NCBI RefSeq assembly: GCF_014596515.1
Contig: NZ_MSJQ01000277.1
Location: 1 to 63,563, forward strand
DNA: 63,563 bases
Origin: Streptomyces sp. CBMA156
GTDB lineage: Bacteria > Actinomycetota > Actinomycetes > Streptomycetales > Streptomycetaceae
Direction: 5' to 3'
The notes beneath the pieces are model-generated. The model ran no database searches. It was not told the origin of the DNA and worked only from the letters and a program-made list of their open reading frames with translations. The translations under genes and the position numbers were made by a program. Positions within the stretch are counted from its first letter, which is position 1; the number at the start of each line of letters is the position of its first letter. Positions 32,615-41,282 of the stretch are shown piece by piece.

Positions 32615-32981
32615 CTGGCTGCTCGTGCTGGCCGGCGGCCTGATCGGCGCGCCGACCCGCTACCTGACCGGGGTGGCGGTCAAGTCCCGGGTGCACAGCC
32701 CGTTCCCGTACGGGACGCTGGCCGCCAACGCCGCTGCCTGCCTGCTGCTCGGCTTCCTCTCCGAGACGGCCCTTCGCGGCCACCTGGGCGCCCACGCGGA
32801 ACTGCTGCTGGCGACCGGCTTCTGCGGGGCGCTGTCCACTTGGTCGACCTTCTCCTACGAGGCGTTCACCCTGGCCTCCACCCGGCGGATCGCCCTCTCC
32901 GGCCTCTACGTGACCGTCTCGGTGCTGCTCGGCACGGCGCTGTCCTTCGCGGGCGCGGGCATCGCGGGCGCGATCCAGTGA
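32604..32981 (+). CDS. crcB: Fluoride channel CrcB/FluC (second of pair)
   Basis: A 125-residue partner protein with four membrane segments. It shows LAGGLIGAPTRYLTGV, YGTLAANAAACLLLG and ATGFCGALSTWSTFSYEAF, the Gly-Phe-x-Gly-x3-Thr-Phe-Ser type pore motif with the Phe pair of FluC. In the usual family Asn motif (NxxG) this copy reads NAAACLLLG. GTG 32604 lies inside the end of the first crcB, so translation is coupled. The operon probably ends here. Confidence 0.92.
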   Translation: MLTDWLLVLAGGLIGAPTRYLTGVAVKSRVHSPFPYGTLAANAAACLLLGFLSETALRGHLGAHAELLLATGFCGALSTWSTFSYEAFTLASTRRIALSGLYVTVSVLLGTALSFAGAGIAGAIQ

Positions 32982-33247
32982 CCGCTCGATCGACGTGGCC
33001 GGGCGTGGTCGGCGGCAACATCGCCCGCCGGTAACGCACCGTGTCCGTACTGCCTCGGCGCACGATCCGCTGTAACTGCTGACCCTCCTGGTCCGTGAGC
33101 CTGCGAGCCCTGGCCGGCTCCGCCACCGGGCCCCCTCCCGAGCTGGACGTCTCGCGACATCCAGCCGGCCGAGGGCCCTGCGGCGCCGACCCGGTGAACC
33201 TATGCGGTCACAGCACCAGGACATGTCGTCCAAGGAGTCATGCCCAC

Positions 33248-33445
33248 ATGAGAAGTGCGGCGAGGGTGGTCGCCGGCGGGCTGCCCGTCCTGGTGATGGG
33301 CGAGCGAATCGCGCTGGTCACGGTCTGCGCGCTCGCCGCCGCGATGCCTGGCACAGTGCCGAACGAGGTGGAGCGCGAGTTGCCCGCCCTGGCCGCCACG
33401 ATGGAGGCCGCCACCGATGCAGGCACCGCGGCGGGCCCGCCCTAG
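33248..33445 (+). CDS. Small hypothetical protein
   Basis: A 65-residue frame starts at ATG 33248, ten bases after AAGGAG. It reads RVVAGGLPVLVMGERIALVT, CALAAAMPGTVPNEVEREL and PALAATMEAATDAG. A weak hydrophobic stretch lies near the N-terminus. I recognise no family. An ATG at 33240 lies closer to AAGGAG but opens only a three-codon frame. The call rests on the ribosome binding site and a plausible composition only. Confidence 0.35.
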   Translation: MRSAARVVAGGLPVLVMGERIALVTVCALAAAMPGTVPNEVERELPALAATMEAATDAGTAAGPP

Positions 33446-33501
33446 GTTCGCTCCGACTACGGCTGCGCCGCCTCGGGGTCCGGGTGCGGATCGCCGCGGG
33501 G

Positions 33502-33717
33502 TCAGTTCCGGTCGTCCGGTACTGCGGGGGCGGCCAGGCCGCCGGGCCCGAGCCGACGGCGGGCGGCCGGCACTGCGGGCGCCTCGGCGGCGGGCGGCTC
33601 CAGGAACGGGGCCCGCTCGACCGCGAGCAGCCGGGCCCCGCCGGACGGCTGGACGGGGATGTCGGTGGCGGGCTCGGAGAAGGGCTGCCACATCGGGCGG
33701 CGGTGGTCGGAGTTCAT
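33502..33717 (-). CDS. Small hypothetical protein
   Basis: A 71-residue minus-strand frame from ATG 33717 reads NSDHRRPMWQPFSEPATDI, QPSGGARLLAVERAPFLEP and ends in a Pro/Ala-rich tail. It lies downstream of the serine hydrolase gene in the same direction, 65 bases beyond its stop. No clear ribosome binding site is seen and no family is recognised. It may be disordered or not translated. Confidence 0.3.
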   Translation of the reverse strand: MNSDHRRPMWQPFSEPATDIPVQPSGGARLLAVERAPFLEPPAAEAPAVPAARRRLGPGGLAAPAVPDDRN

Positions 33718-33782
33718 GATCAGCAGTCTCGCATCCCCAGCCCGGCTCAGGGCCCGATCCGGCGATCGCTCGTCCGGACCGT

Positions 33783-34988
33783 TCAGCGAGGGCCGCAGAA
33801 GACGGCGTCGAGGAACTTGAGGCCCGCCGTGTTCTGCGCCGTCTGCTCGGCGTCGTCGCCCCGCGGGGTGTAGGACAGCGCGACCTGGCGGTCGGCGGTA
33901 CCCCACAGCTGGGTGGTGAAGCCGAACGTCCCGCCGTTGTGGCCCAGCACGGTGGTGCAGGAGAGCTGGGCCCGCGCCAGCCCCATCCCGTAGTCGAGTT
34001 CGTGCGAGCCCGGCACGGTTTCGAGCATCGTGGTCATCTCGCGCTGCTCCGCCGGACGCAGCAGCTTCCCGTGGAGCAGCGCCTGGTCGAACCTGATCAG
34101 GTCATCGGTGGTGGAGATCATCTCTCCGGCGGCGCCGGCCCAGGTGGGGTTCTGGTCGGTGACGTCGATGTCGGTCTTCGTGACGTTCCCGGTGCCGGCG
34201 CCGTCCACGGTGGTCCAGTAGCTGTGGGCGTGCGGGCCGGGGATCGTGGTGGAGAGGCCGGGAACGGTGGTCTTGGTCATCCCGAGCGGGCGCAGGATGC
34301 GCCGGCTGACCTCCTGTCCGTAGGGGTGGCCGGTGACCTGCTCGATGATCAGGCCGAGGATGTCGAAGTTGGTGTTGGAGTAGCCCCACTGGGTGCCGGG
34401 CGCGAAGTACGGGGCGTTGGAGACGGACGCGGTGACCAGTTGGCGCGCGGTGAACGTACGGTTCAGGCCGCCTTGAGCCAGCCAGCTCCGGAAGACGGCC
34501 GGGTCGTTGAGGTCGGGAAAGATGTCGGTGCCGTCGTTGGTGGCGTCGAACAGGCCCGTACGCTGGTTGAGCAGTTGGCGGACGGTGATGTTCTGCCCGT
34601 TGGGAACCAGCCCCGGCAGGTGGCTCGACACCGGGTCCTCCAGGCCGATCCGGCGCTCGCCGACCAGTTGCAGCACCGTGGTGGCGGTGAACGTCTTGGT
34701 GACACTGCCGATGCGGAACCGGCCGTCACCACGGACGGGTGTCCGGCCGACCAGGTCGGTCACCCCCGTGACGCCCCGCCACCGCCGGTCGCCGTCGTTC
34801 ACCTCGGCGATCGCGGACACCGCCTTGGCGTCGGTCAGTCCCTTGAGGGCGAGTTGCAGCGGACCGCCGTGCGAGCGGGCCGACGAGGCTTCGGAGTCCT
34901 CGGCTCCGGCCGCGACGGCGGAGGCCGGTGACACGGACACCGCCAGACAGAAGGATGCGATCAGGGCACAGGCCAGACGACGAGACAT
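33783..34988 (-). CDS. Secreted serine hydrolase, D-Ala-D-Ala carboxypeptidase/beta-lactamase fold
   Basis: A 401-residue serine hydrolase of the class C beta-lactamase/DD-peptidase fold. A signal peptide is visible (MSRRLACALIASFCLAVSVS, cleavage near ASA). Catalytic motifs are S-x-x-K in GSVTKTFTATTV, Y-x-N in WGYSNTNFDILG and H-x-G in LGHNGGTFGFTT. Substrates may be peptidoglycan stem peptides or peptides/esters. GAAAGGAAG upstream supports ATG 34988 rather than 35003. A paralogue with a similar layout is at 57656-58753; they share blocks such as ISTT(D/K)DL and NP(T/S)W.GA.G. Confidence 0.88.
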   Translation of the reverse strand: MSRRLACALIASFCLAVSVSPASAVAAGAEDSEASSARSHGGPLQLALKGLTDAKAVSAIAEVNDGDRRWRGVTGVTDLVGRTPVRGDGRFRIGSVTKTFTATTVLQLVGERRIGLEDPVSSHLPGLVPNGQNITVRQLLNQRTGLFDATNDGTDIFPDLNDPAVFRSWLAQGGLNRTFTARQLVTASVSNAPYFAPGTQWGYSNTNFDILGLIIEQVTGHPYGQEVSRRILRPLGMTKTTVPGLSTTIPGPHAHSYWTTVDGAGTGNVTKTDIDVTDQNPTWAGAAGEMISTTDDLIRFDQALLHGKLLRPAEQREMTTMLETVPGSHELDYGMGLARAQLSCTTVLGHNGGTFGFTTQLWGTADRQVALSYTPRGDDAEQTAQNTAGLKFLDAVFCGPR

Positions 34989-35299
34989 GGGTCTTCCTTT
35001 CACTCGGGCGAACAGGAGTCCGCCACAAGTCAGCCTGTCAGCACCGCCACTGAGGGAGCGTCACTCCGGATGAGGACCCGTCGATCCCTCGACAGGCTTA
35101 CGGAATCGCCACATCAGGGCACCTGAGAGGTACGCGGGAGGTCGGCTCGACGGCCGTACCCCGCCGACATGGCATGGCACGGGCGCCAACAGAGCCGCCG
35201 AGGCGCCGCCCGGTTCAGGGGTTCCGTCCGCCGCTGCCGTCCGACGGCTCACCGCCCCGCGAGCGGTGCCGCCGCAGGAACCGGACCAGCAGGGCGACG

Positions 35300-35560
35300 G
35301 CGAGGCATCGTCACCGACACCGACGGCCAGGCCCTCACCTTCCCCAGCACCGTCACCCACACCATCCCCGCCCGCTGGCTGCGCCCGCCCGGCGAGCAGT
35401 TGGAACTCCACCCGGAGTCCGAACGCTTCCACCGGGCGGCGGTGTGCCGGGAGGCGGACGGGATGACGCCGGCCGAGATCGGCCTGGCGGCCGGGCGGGC
35501 GCTGGAGCAGCTCCAGCCGGTTGTAGTGCAGGCGCAGGATCGCCTCCCGTTCGGCTGCGG
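35300..35560 (+). pseudogene. Coding remnant of unknown family
   Basis: A plus-strand phase reads IVTDTDGQALTFPSTVTHT, RWLRPPGEQLELHPESERF and ADGMTPAEIGLAAGRALEQL, clearly protein-like, but it has no start codon with a ribosome binding site and loses character at both ends. It looks like a piece of a longer gene. The family is not recognised. Confidence 0.35.
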
Positions 35561-35579
35561 CCTCTTCGAGGGGCCGCGG

Positions 35580-35777
35580 CGCGGGCTGGGCCCGCCGGGC
35601 GCGGTCGACCATGGCCGGGAGAGGTCGGGCCCGAAGGCGTCCAGCCCCCAAGTCGTGCAGCATGGCTGTCAGATGACCGGGTCCGTGCCCGACGTCGGCT
35701 ACCCGCAGGTTCCCCGTGTCACGCACGAGCTCGGCGAGGGTGCAGATCATGTTCCGTGCGAACGGCCGCGTCTCCAA
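35580..35777 (-). pseudogene. SAM-dependent methyltransferase remnant
   Basis: The minus strand reads ARNMICTLAELVRDTGNLRV, ADVGHGPGHLTAMLHDLG and AMVDRARRAQP. The Gly-rich loop (DVGHGPG, usually DxGCGPG) is motif I of class I methyltransferases. Between the two recognisable pieces another phase (DAFGPDLS) restores the expected sequence, so at least two frame changes are present, and the rest of the gene is missing. A nonfunctional fragment about 65 codons long. Confidence 0.6.
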
Positions 35778-35824
35778 CCGACTGGCTTGATCTTTAACGT
35801 CGGGGTTCGGCCGATGGCTTCGGG

Positions 35825-36262
35825 TCAGGTCCGCTTGCGGCTCGCGATCTCGTCAGAGAGGTGCTGCACGTGGGCGGGGTCCGCGTCCCGGGCAAGGGCG
35901 ACGTAGTGGTCCATGACGGCCGGCCGGTAGCGCACGGGGAACGTCTGTCCCGGGGCGAGTCGGGTGAGCTCGGTGATCGTGAGGTCTTCGTCGGCGATAC
36001 CGCGGAACGAGATGCCGTCGGCGGTCTCCACGTCGAACATCAGGACCACGCGTGGATTGCTGTTGACCTCCCGCCAGTCGACGAGAACGCCGAGCGCAAG
36101 CGCCCCCGTACGCAGTTCCGCGTTGCGCTTCCGTGCGTCACTGCTCAGGAGCGGGTTCGGGGCGACGCCCGGGAAGTCGGGCCCGACGCCGAGCGATTCC
36201 CGACTCAGGTCGGGCCTGAGTTGCGCCATCAGATCGTTGAGCTTCTTCTTCGAACCGAACAT
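35825..36262 (-). CDS. Conserved hypothetical protein
   Basis: A 145-residue soluble protein begins MFGSKKKLNDLMAQLRPDLS. The middle (ALGVLVDWREVNSNPRVVLM, FDVETADGISFRGIADEDL) and the end (GQTFPVRYRPAVMDHYVALA) resemble small actinobacterial proteins in which a beta-barrel-like domain ends with a PVRYDP-type motif. GGAGGGG stands five bases before ATG 36262. The function is unknown. It is flanked by gene remnants on both sides, so it is probably the only intact gene between 35.0 and 37.2 kb. Confidence 0.7.
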   Translation of the reverse strand: MFGSKKKLNDLMAQLRPDLSRESLGVGPDFPGVAPNPLLSSDARKRNAELRTGALALGVLVDWREVNSNPRVVLMFDVETADGISFRGIADEDLTITELTRLAPGQTFPVRYRPAVMDHYVALARDADPAHVQHLSDEIASRKRT

Positions 36263-36324
36263 CCTGGCCCCTCCCTCACACCGGTGCCGGGATCTCGGCC
36301 TGGCGCTTCGCCTTCACCGCGATT

Positions 36325-36600
36325 GTACGTCGCGGCCAGAGCGGCGCGGTGGCGTTCGCGGTGCTGCCGGGCGTGGTCGGCGGCGCTGGTCGCCGGCGCA
36401 CTGCTGTCCGGCACGGTGCCGCCCCCGTTCCTCGCGACCGCCCGCCAGGAACTCACCGCGCTCACCGTCGCCGCCCCGGACCCGATGACCGGCTACTCCC
36501 GGGCCGCCTTCTCCATCTGGGCCACCCCAGCCCGACCACTGCACCACCCGCCAGGACGTCCTCGCCCACGACGGCCAGAACGTCGTCGACGGGGTAGGCC
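36325..36600 (+). pseudogene. HNH (GmrSD/DUF1524-type) nuclease, N-terminal remnant
   Basis: The sequence reads ALVAGALLSGTVPPPFLATA, RQELTALTVAAPDPMTGYSR and AAFSIWAT, then in the next phase PDHCTTRQDVLAHDGQNVV. This is the signal-peptide and N-terminal half of the secreted HNH proteins common in Streptomyces (TVAxPxPMTGYSRxxFxxW...C.TR..VL..DG). The catalytic HNH core (DxDH region) is missing and at least one frameshift is present. The matching C-terminal half lies at 38865-39122. Confidence 0.7.
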
Positions 36601-37233
36601 CAGGGGGCGGGCAGGACGATGGCGAGGATGAGGCCATATGTCCGGGTGCTCTCAGGCCGGGTCCACATCAGGATCGCGACGCACCAGGTGGGCCTTCTTC
36701 CCCCGGGCCCACTGGCGCTGGTCGTGGGCGACGCGGGTGTCCGGGTTGCCCAGCGCCGCACAGGAAGTCGACCCGCCGGCTTCCTGCGAGCTCGGCGGCG
36801 GAGTGCGGGTCCGGGGTCGACCGGCGGGAAGCGGCGACGCTCGTGAGCCGTCTGCGAAGTGACGATGACTCAATTCGGGATGCAGGATGGGCTGTTGACT
36901 TGAAGCACCTCTGGCACCTGACCAGAACCAGTCAAAGCATGGCCGGTTGTGACCGCCGAGCGGGGAAAAACGGAATATGACACTCCCTTCGTGATTGAGC
37001 TGTGTAGATTCCTGCTCGGTTCGGGCGACGGTGCAAGCCGCCACCCGCCCACGGGAGTTCCTTCACAACCGGCGCGGACGGCGCCTCGCAAGCCGCACCC
37101 GCCTCCCGTACGCCCTACCGCGAACGGAACCGTGCACCGACCATGGGCACGCGAACCGTGACCGACAGCGGCCGAACGCCCGCATCCGTATCGATGCCCG
37201 GTCGCGGTCGGCGGCCTCACCGAGAGGACCTCG
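36601..37233. other. Intergenic region before the secreted protease
   Basis: About 630 bases without an intact gene. The first half is scrambled coding-like sequence following the HNH remnant. From about 36860 the composition drops in GC (36865-37020), a likely promoter region for the metalloprotease gene. TTGACT at 36894 could be a -35 element, but I cannot name a matching -10 with confidence. Confidence 0.3.
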
Positions 37234-38811
37234 ATGGCCATACCCCTGCGCACCCGCCTGACCCGACGGCTCGCCGCCCTCGGCACGACGCTGCTCGCCG
37301 TGCTCGCCGTCGTCCCGCTCGCGGCGGCCCCCGCCTCGGCGGTCGCCGCGAGCCCGATCTGTCTGAGCGGCACCTTCCAGTACGACTACCAGAACGCGGA
37401 GGAGGGCCCGGCCAAGCCCACCCGGACGAAGCCCGTCCGCAACGCCAACGTCGAGCTGTGGGGCAGCGAGAAGGCCGGCGACACCCCGCACGCACTCGGC
37501 GGCTACGACCTCACCGCGGTGTCCGACGGCGGCTTCAACCTCTGTTACACCCCCACGACCACCACGACGATGAACAGCATGTGGGTGCGGTTCTACTCCG
37601 AGAGCACCAGCATGTGGAGGGTCCTGTCCATGGACGTGCCCTCCTACCGGTACACCGTCGACTCGCCGGTCCGGCAGAACCTCTCCGCGAGCACCTCCCT
37701 CGGCGTCATCAAGCCCCCGGCCCAGACCTCCCGGGCCTGGCACGTCCTCGACACCCTCAACCTCCTGTGGTGGGGCCGCAGCAACCCGGTCAGCGACTGC
37801 TGGAGCGCCCGCGAGCCGAACAGCAACTCCTGCACCGAGCTCACCGTCTTCTGGAACCCCGACTCGACCAGCGGGCCGGTGTACAACCTCGACAACAGCA
37901 TCAGCCTCTCCGCCGCCGACCCCGACTCCGAACACATCGTCCTGCACGAGGGCGGCCACTTCCTGATGGACCGCCTCTACGGCGGCATACCGCCCGAGGG
38001 CATCTGCACCCCGACGTACATCTGGGCGGCCAGCAACCGCTCCTGCGCCTGGGTCGAGGGCTTCGCCAGCGCCGTCGCCGCCTACCTGCTCGGCGACAAC
38101 CGCTACGTGTGGTCGAACGGGAGCAGCACCGAATTCACCTACGGCAGCGGCTGGGACATCGGCGACGCGGTCTCCGGCAACGTCGCCGGTTCGCTGCTCG
38201 ACCTGTGGCGGAAGGTCGACCAGGGCTGGCAGGGGACCGCCAAGGTGATGCTCGACCACACGTCGTCCACGTTCGCCGACCACTACAAGACCGTCCGCCC
38301 CGCCGCCGTCCCGCCCCTCGCCACCACCGGCGCGGCGCTCGACCTGCTGGCCAAACACACCATCTACTACGGGCCCCTGCCCGTCGGCGACGGCCGGCCC
38401 CACTTCCTCTCCAACGGTGGCAACCTCGTGCTGTCGCACCAGGGCGGCGGTTGCACGGTGCTCCCCAACAGCTACGCCTCCATCTACGACAAGAGCCCGT
38501 CCGACCTCGGGCAGCAGTGGCGGCTGGACGCCAACGCGGACGGCACAGTGCGCATCCACGACGGCTGCAACCCCTCCCTCTCCCTGACGTCCAGCGGCTA
38601 CCCGAGCTACCGGGTCACGGTGAGGCCGTCCGACCCGCAGTCCGCGTCCCAGAAATGGCGGGTCGCCCGGAACGACGACGGCAGCCTGAAGATCACCGAC
38701 CCGAACACCGGCTACGTCCTCGACACTCCCAGCAACCAGTCCGGCATGGGCGCGACGCTCACGGCGCCCTCCGCGACCAGCGCCACCCAGCGCTGGACCA
38801 CCCGCGACTGA
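37234..38811 (+). CDS. Secreted zinc metalloprotease-like protein with C-terminal ricin-type lectin domain
   Basis: The 525-residue protein has a signal peptide (RRLAALGTTLLAVLAVVPL, cleavage near ASA-VAA). The central domain contains HIVLHEGGHFLMDRLYGG, an HExxH zinc motif, followed by WVEGFASAVAAYLLGD, where the Glu could be a third ligand. The last 130 residues form a ricin B-type trefoil: LGQQWRLDANADGTVRI, ASQKWRVARNDDGSLKI and ATQRWTTRD supply QxW motifs. Such proteins act outside the cell on proteins or glycans. It lies between two halves of a broken HNH gene, consistent with insertion by recombination. Confidence 0.8.
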   Translation: MAIPLRTRLTRRLAALGTTLLAVLAVVPLAAAPASAVAASPICLSGTFQYDYQNAEEGPAKPTRTKPVRNANVELWGSEKAGDTPHALGGYDLTAVSDGGFNLCYTPTTTTTMNSMWVRFYSESTSMWRVLSMDVPSYRYTVDSPVRQNLSASTSLGVIKPPAQTSRAWHVLDTLNLLWWGRSNPVSDCWSAREPNSNSCTELTVFWNPDSTSGPVYNLDNSISLSAADPDSEHIVLHEGGHFLMDRLYGGIPPEGICTPTYIWAASNRSCAWVEGFASAVAAYLLGDNRYVWSNGSSTEFTYGSGWDIGDAVSGNVAGSLLDLWRKVDQGWQGTAKVMLDHTSSTFADHYKTVRPAAVPPLATTGAALDLLAKHTIYYGPLPVGDGRPHFLSNGGNLVLSHQGGGCTVLPNSYASIYDKSPSDLGQQWRLDANADGTVRIHDGCNPSLSLTSSGYPSYRVTVRPSDPQSASQKWRVARNDDGSLKITDPNTGYVLDTPSNQSGMGATLTAPSATSATQRWTTRD

Positions 38812-38864
38812 CCCGACGTCCACCGCTCGCGGAGCGGACCGGGAAACGCTCCCTGCCAGTCGGA

Positions 38865-39122
38865 GCAGCGGTGTGGAGCGCGGCCGAGCGCCAGGCCTAC
38901 GCCAACGACCTCGACGAACCGCGTTCCCTCCTCGCGGTCCACGACAGCGCCAATCAGTCCACAGCGGACCGGGACCCGGCCCAGTGGATGCCCCCGGCTG
39001 CCCGCGCGACCTGCCGCTACATCTCCGACTGGGGCACCGTGAAGACCCGGTGGGGCCTGAGCACCGACCCCGCCGAACACGCCGCGATCCAGCGCATCGC
39101 CGCCACCTGTGAAAACCCGTGA
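38865..39122 (+). pseudogene. HNH (GmrSD/DUF1524-type) nuclease, C-terminal remnant
   Basis: The frame reads SAAERQAYANDLDEPRSLLA, VHDSANQSTADRDPAQWMPP and TCRYISDWGTVKTRWGLSTD, then ends EHAAIQRIAATCENP at 39122. This is the C-terminal half of the Streptomyces secreted HNH family (W...QRQAFANDL..P.L.AV.D..N..K...DPA.WMPP). There is no start codon and the catalytic core is absent. The N-terminal half is at about 36325-36600. Confidence 0.75.
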
Positions 39123-39712
39123 TCACCGTCACCCACGCCCGCTGACCACAGCACCGGGGACTGGCCCCGCTGCGCGCCCAGTCGCTCCTGCACTGACCCA
39201 CCGCCCCGGGTGGTTCCGCGGCGCCGCCAGGAGCCTCACCGCCCCGGCGGCGCCGGGCCCGAGCGGCGATCCACCGCGTCAGGGGGTGTCGCCGGCCCAG
39301 CCCCAACGGGACGGGTCGACGGGGCACAGCCTCGCGCCGCTGGGAAGACTGGCCTGCCCCGGTGCCCTAATGGCCGAGTCGGCCTCCGCGTAGTCCCTTT
39401 TCTGGCCACGTGGCCCCGAGCACTGGCCCGGCGCGTTCGGTGGTCCCACGATCTCCCCATGTCAGAACGGCCGACAGGTGGCCTTCGGTCGACGTTCCGG
39501 CCACCCGGCCCCGGAACCTCTCGGGCCACACCAGAACAAAGCACCCCACGCCTTGCGGAAATCCCGCATGGAAATGGCCTGGAACACGTTGGGTCAAGGC
39601 GTGTTTGATTGACCCTCATAAAAGTAGCCTGGATACTGATTGGGCACGACGCAACAGAAATCCGTTGCACAGCTGAATTCGATTCATAATTTCATCTGAC
39701 TGGGGAGGATAC
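39123..39712. other. Intergenic region upstream of the killer-toxin-like gene
   Basis: About 590 bases. The first 250 are GC-rich with no supported gene. From 39530 on the sequence is much richer in A and T, and TTGATTGACC...TAGCCTGGATACTG (39606-39642) offers promoter-like elements before the crystallin gene. GGGGAGG precedes its ATG. Confidence 0.35.
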
Positions 39713-40069
39713 ATGTTCTCGAGCGCGAAGAAGGTCGTGGGTTCGATGGCCGTGGCCTTCGCCGCGGCGGCCACGCTCACCGTGGCCGTGCCGTCCGGCA
39801 GTGCCTTCGCCATCGACCACATCCCGTGTGACGGAAGCCGCAATGACTTCCTCAAGATCTGGTCGCACCTCGACGGCCGTGACAGCGTCGACTGCTACGC
39901 GAACGGCGGGACGATCGGCTTCGGCGGGTGGTGGGTCGACCGGATCTCCACGGGAAACAACGACCTGGTCTACTCCGACGACAACGGCGACTCGGTGAGG
40001 GTCAACCGCTGGACCGACATCTCGTACCCGAACCGCCCGCCGAAGGTCAACTCCATCCGGATCCTCTGA
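39713..40069 (+). CDS. Secreted beta/gamma-crystallin, Streptomyces killer-toxin-like protein
   Basis: A 118-residue protein starts at ATG 39713 behind GGGGAGG. Signal peptide: KKVVGSMAVAFAAAATLTVA, cleaved near AFA. The mature part is a single beta/gamma-crystallin-like domain of about 85 residues with two Cys (HIPCDGSRNDFLKIW, DCYANGGTIG), the turn ISTGNNDLVYSDDNG and the end VNSIRIL. This pattern matches my recollection of the Streptomyces killer toxin-like protein SKLP, which affects yeast and bacterial morphology. It is a stand-alone gene with its own promoter region and a strong terminator. Confidence 0.75.
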   Translation: MFSSAKKVVGSMAVAFAAAATLTVAVPSGSAFAIDHIPCDGSRNDFLKIWSHLDGRDSVDCYANGGTIGFGGWWVDRISTGNNDLVYSDDNGDSVRVNRWTDISYPNRPPKVNSIRIL

Positions 40070-40184
40070 AGAACCGGCGGAGCGGGCCCCGCACGGAATT
40101 CTCCCGGCCACGTCGCCACAAGTCCCGTCGCCTGGGTCGCCGTCGAATTTTTCCGTGACGTGAATTCGCTCCAGCCCGGCTCAT

Positions 40185-40221
40185 CGGTGCCGGCCATGCC
40201 CCCCTGGCATGGCCGGCACCG
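40185..40221 (+). terminator. Strong hairpin terminator after the crystallin gene
   Basis: A 16-bp perfect stem (40185-40200 with 40206-40221) closes on a CCCCT loop. It lies about 115 bases beyond the crystallin stop codon. Confidence 0.75.
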
Positions 40222-40344
40222 GTCTGTGGCGCCGCGGCCTGCCAGACCTGGTGCCTGCCGCCTCTTGGCGGAGGTGCCCGGCATCTCGGCGGCCTCGCGC
40301 AGGGCGGTGGCCGGTCCGGCCTGGCCCCAGGGGCCGACCGAGTC

Positions 40345-40373
40345 CCTGAGTCGGCGGCAGCCGCCGACTCAGG
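40345..40373 (-). terminator. Hairpin terminator of the TPR-like gene
   Basis: A 13-bp perfect stem (40345-40357 with 40361-40373) has a CAG loop and lies four bases beyond the stop codon of the leftward gene. Confidence 0.75.
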
Positions 40374-40376
40374 CGC

Positions 40377-41231
40377 TCACAGACGCTTGTCCTCGGGCGG
40401 GCTCTGGGGCAGGTGCATCTCGTCATGGCGTGCCTGTATGCGAGCGATCACGCGCTCCTGTCCCAGCTTCTTCGCTTGGCGGAGCTTGGCTTCGGCGACG
40501 AACACGGGAGCCCAGAACAACCAGCCCCACAGGCTGAAGTCCAGCAGTCCACTCCACACCAGCGCCTTGTTCGTGCCGAACGATGCCACGAACGTCAGCA
40601 CGTACGCTTCGACCCGGTGCGCGAGGAGCAGGCGTAGTGGTGCGTTCCGGGCCCCCTGCAACAGCTCCACCGCCGCGGCGAGTTCAGCGGCCCGGAGGTC
40701 TTCACCTGTCTCCTCGCCGGACTCGCCGGACTCGCCACGAGCGGCTCGCCGTAGCGCGTCAGTCACCAGCACGCTCTGCTCCGCTTTGACCGCCTGCTGA
40801 GCCTGCCCTTGAGCGGCGGCTACGTTCAGGTCGTCCCAATAGCCCCGTCCGGCCCAGCCCGTCGCATCATCGACCCGCTCGCGCTCGGCTGACCCGGGCG
40901 GGGCCAGCTCTTCGATCTTTTCCCGCAGAGCCACAACACGGCGCGCCCGCCCCGGGTATTCGAAAGAGTCCGAGCGAAGGCACAGCTCCAGGTACGACAT
41001 CAGGAGTCCGAGATCGTCCGCTGCCAGCGCGAGGCCAGCACGATATGCGGCCTCAGCCTCGCGATCATGGTCGTCCTCGTCCGCTGCGGCGTGTGCCTGT
41101 CCGAGCCAGCGGAAGAGGACCGGATCGGGTCCGCACTCCTTGAGCCCCGCCTGTGCCGCGGCTCTCACAGCCTCATAGCCACCCACGGCGAAGAGCTCCG
41201 AGCATCTCTCCACGTACTGCTGCCGTTCCAC
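40377..41231 (-). CDS. TPR-like protein with C-terminal membrane segments
   Basis: A protein of about 284 residues. The N-terminal part is helical and repeat-like (YVERCSELFAVGGYEAVRAA, VLFRWLGQAHAAADEDDHD, REAEAAYRAGLALAADDLG), resembling TPRs. An acidic stretch GESGESGEETGED follows. Two hydrophobic segments near the C-terminus (LLAHRVEAYVLTFVASFG and LLDFSLWGWLFWAPVFV) may anchor it in the membrane, and a basic tail ends it. I prefer GTG 41231, which has GGGTGGGA upstream; the frame opens at GTG 41282 without a ribosome binding site. The role is unknown. Confidence 0.65.
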   Translation of the reverse strand: MERQQYVERCSELFAVGGYEAVRAAAQAGLKECGPDPVLFRWLGQAHAAADEDDHDREAEAAYRAGLALAADDLGLLMSYLELCLRSDSFEYPGRARRVVALREKIEELAPPGSAERERVDDATGWAGRGYWDDLNVAAAQGQAQQAVKAEQSVLVTDALRRAARGESGESGEETGEDLRAAELAAAVELLQGARNAPLRLLLAHRVEAYVLTFVASFGTNKALVWSGLLDFSLWGWLFWAPVFVAEAKLRQAKKLGQERVIARIQARHDEMHLPQSPPEDKRL

Positions 41232-41282
41232 GTTCCCACCCCAGCCGTCCGAAGCAAGCACCTCGGCACCGCTCTCAACCAC

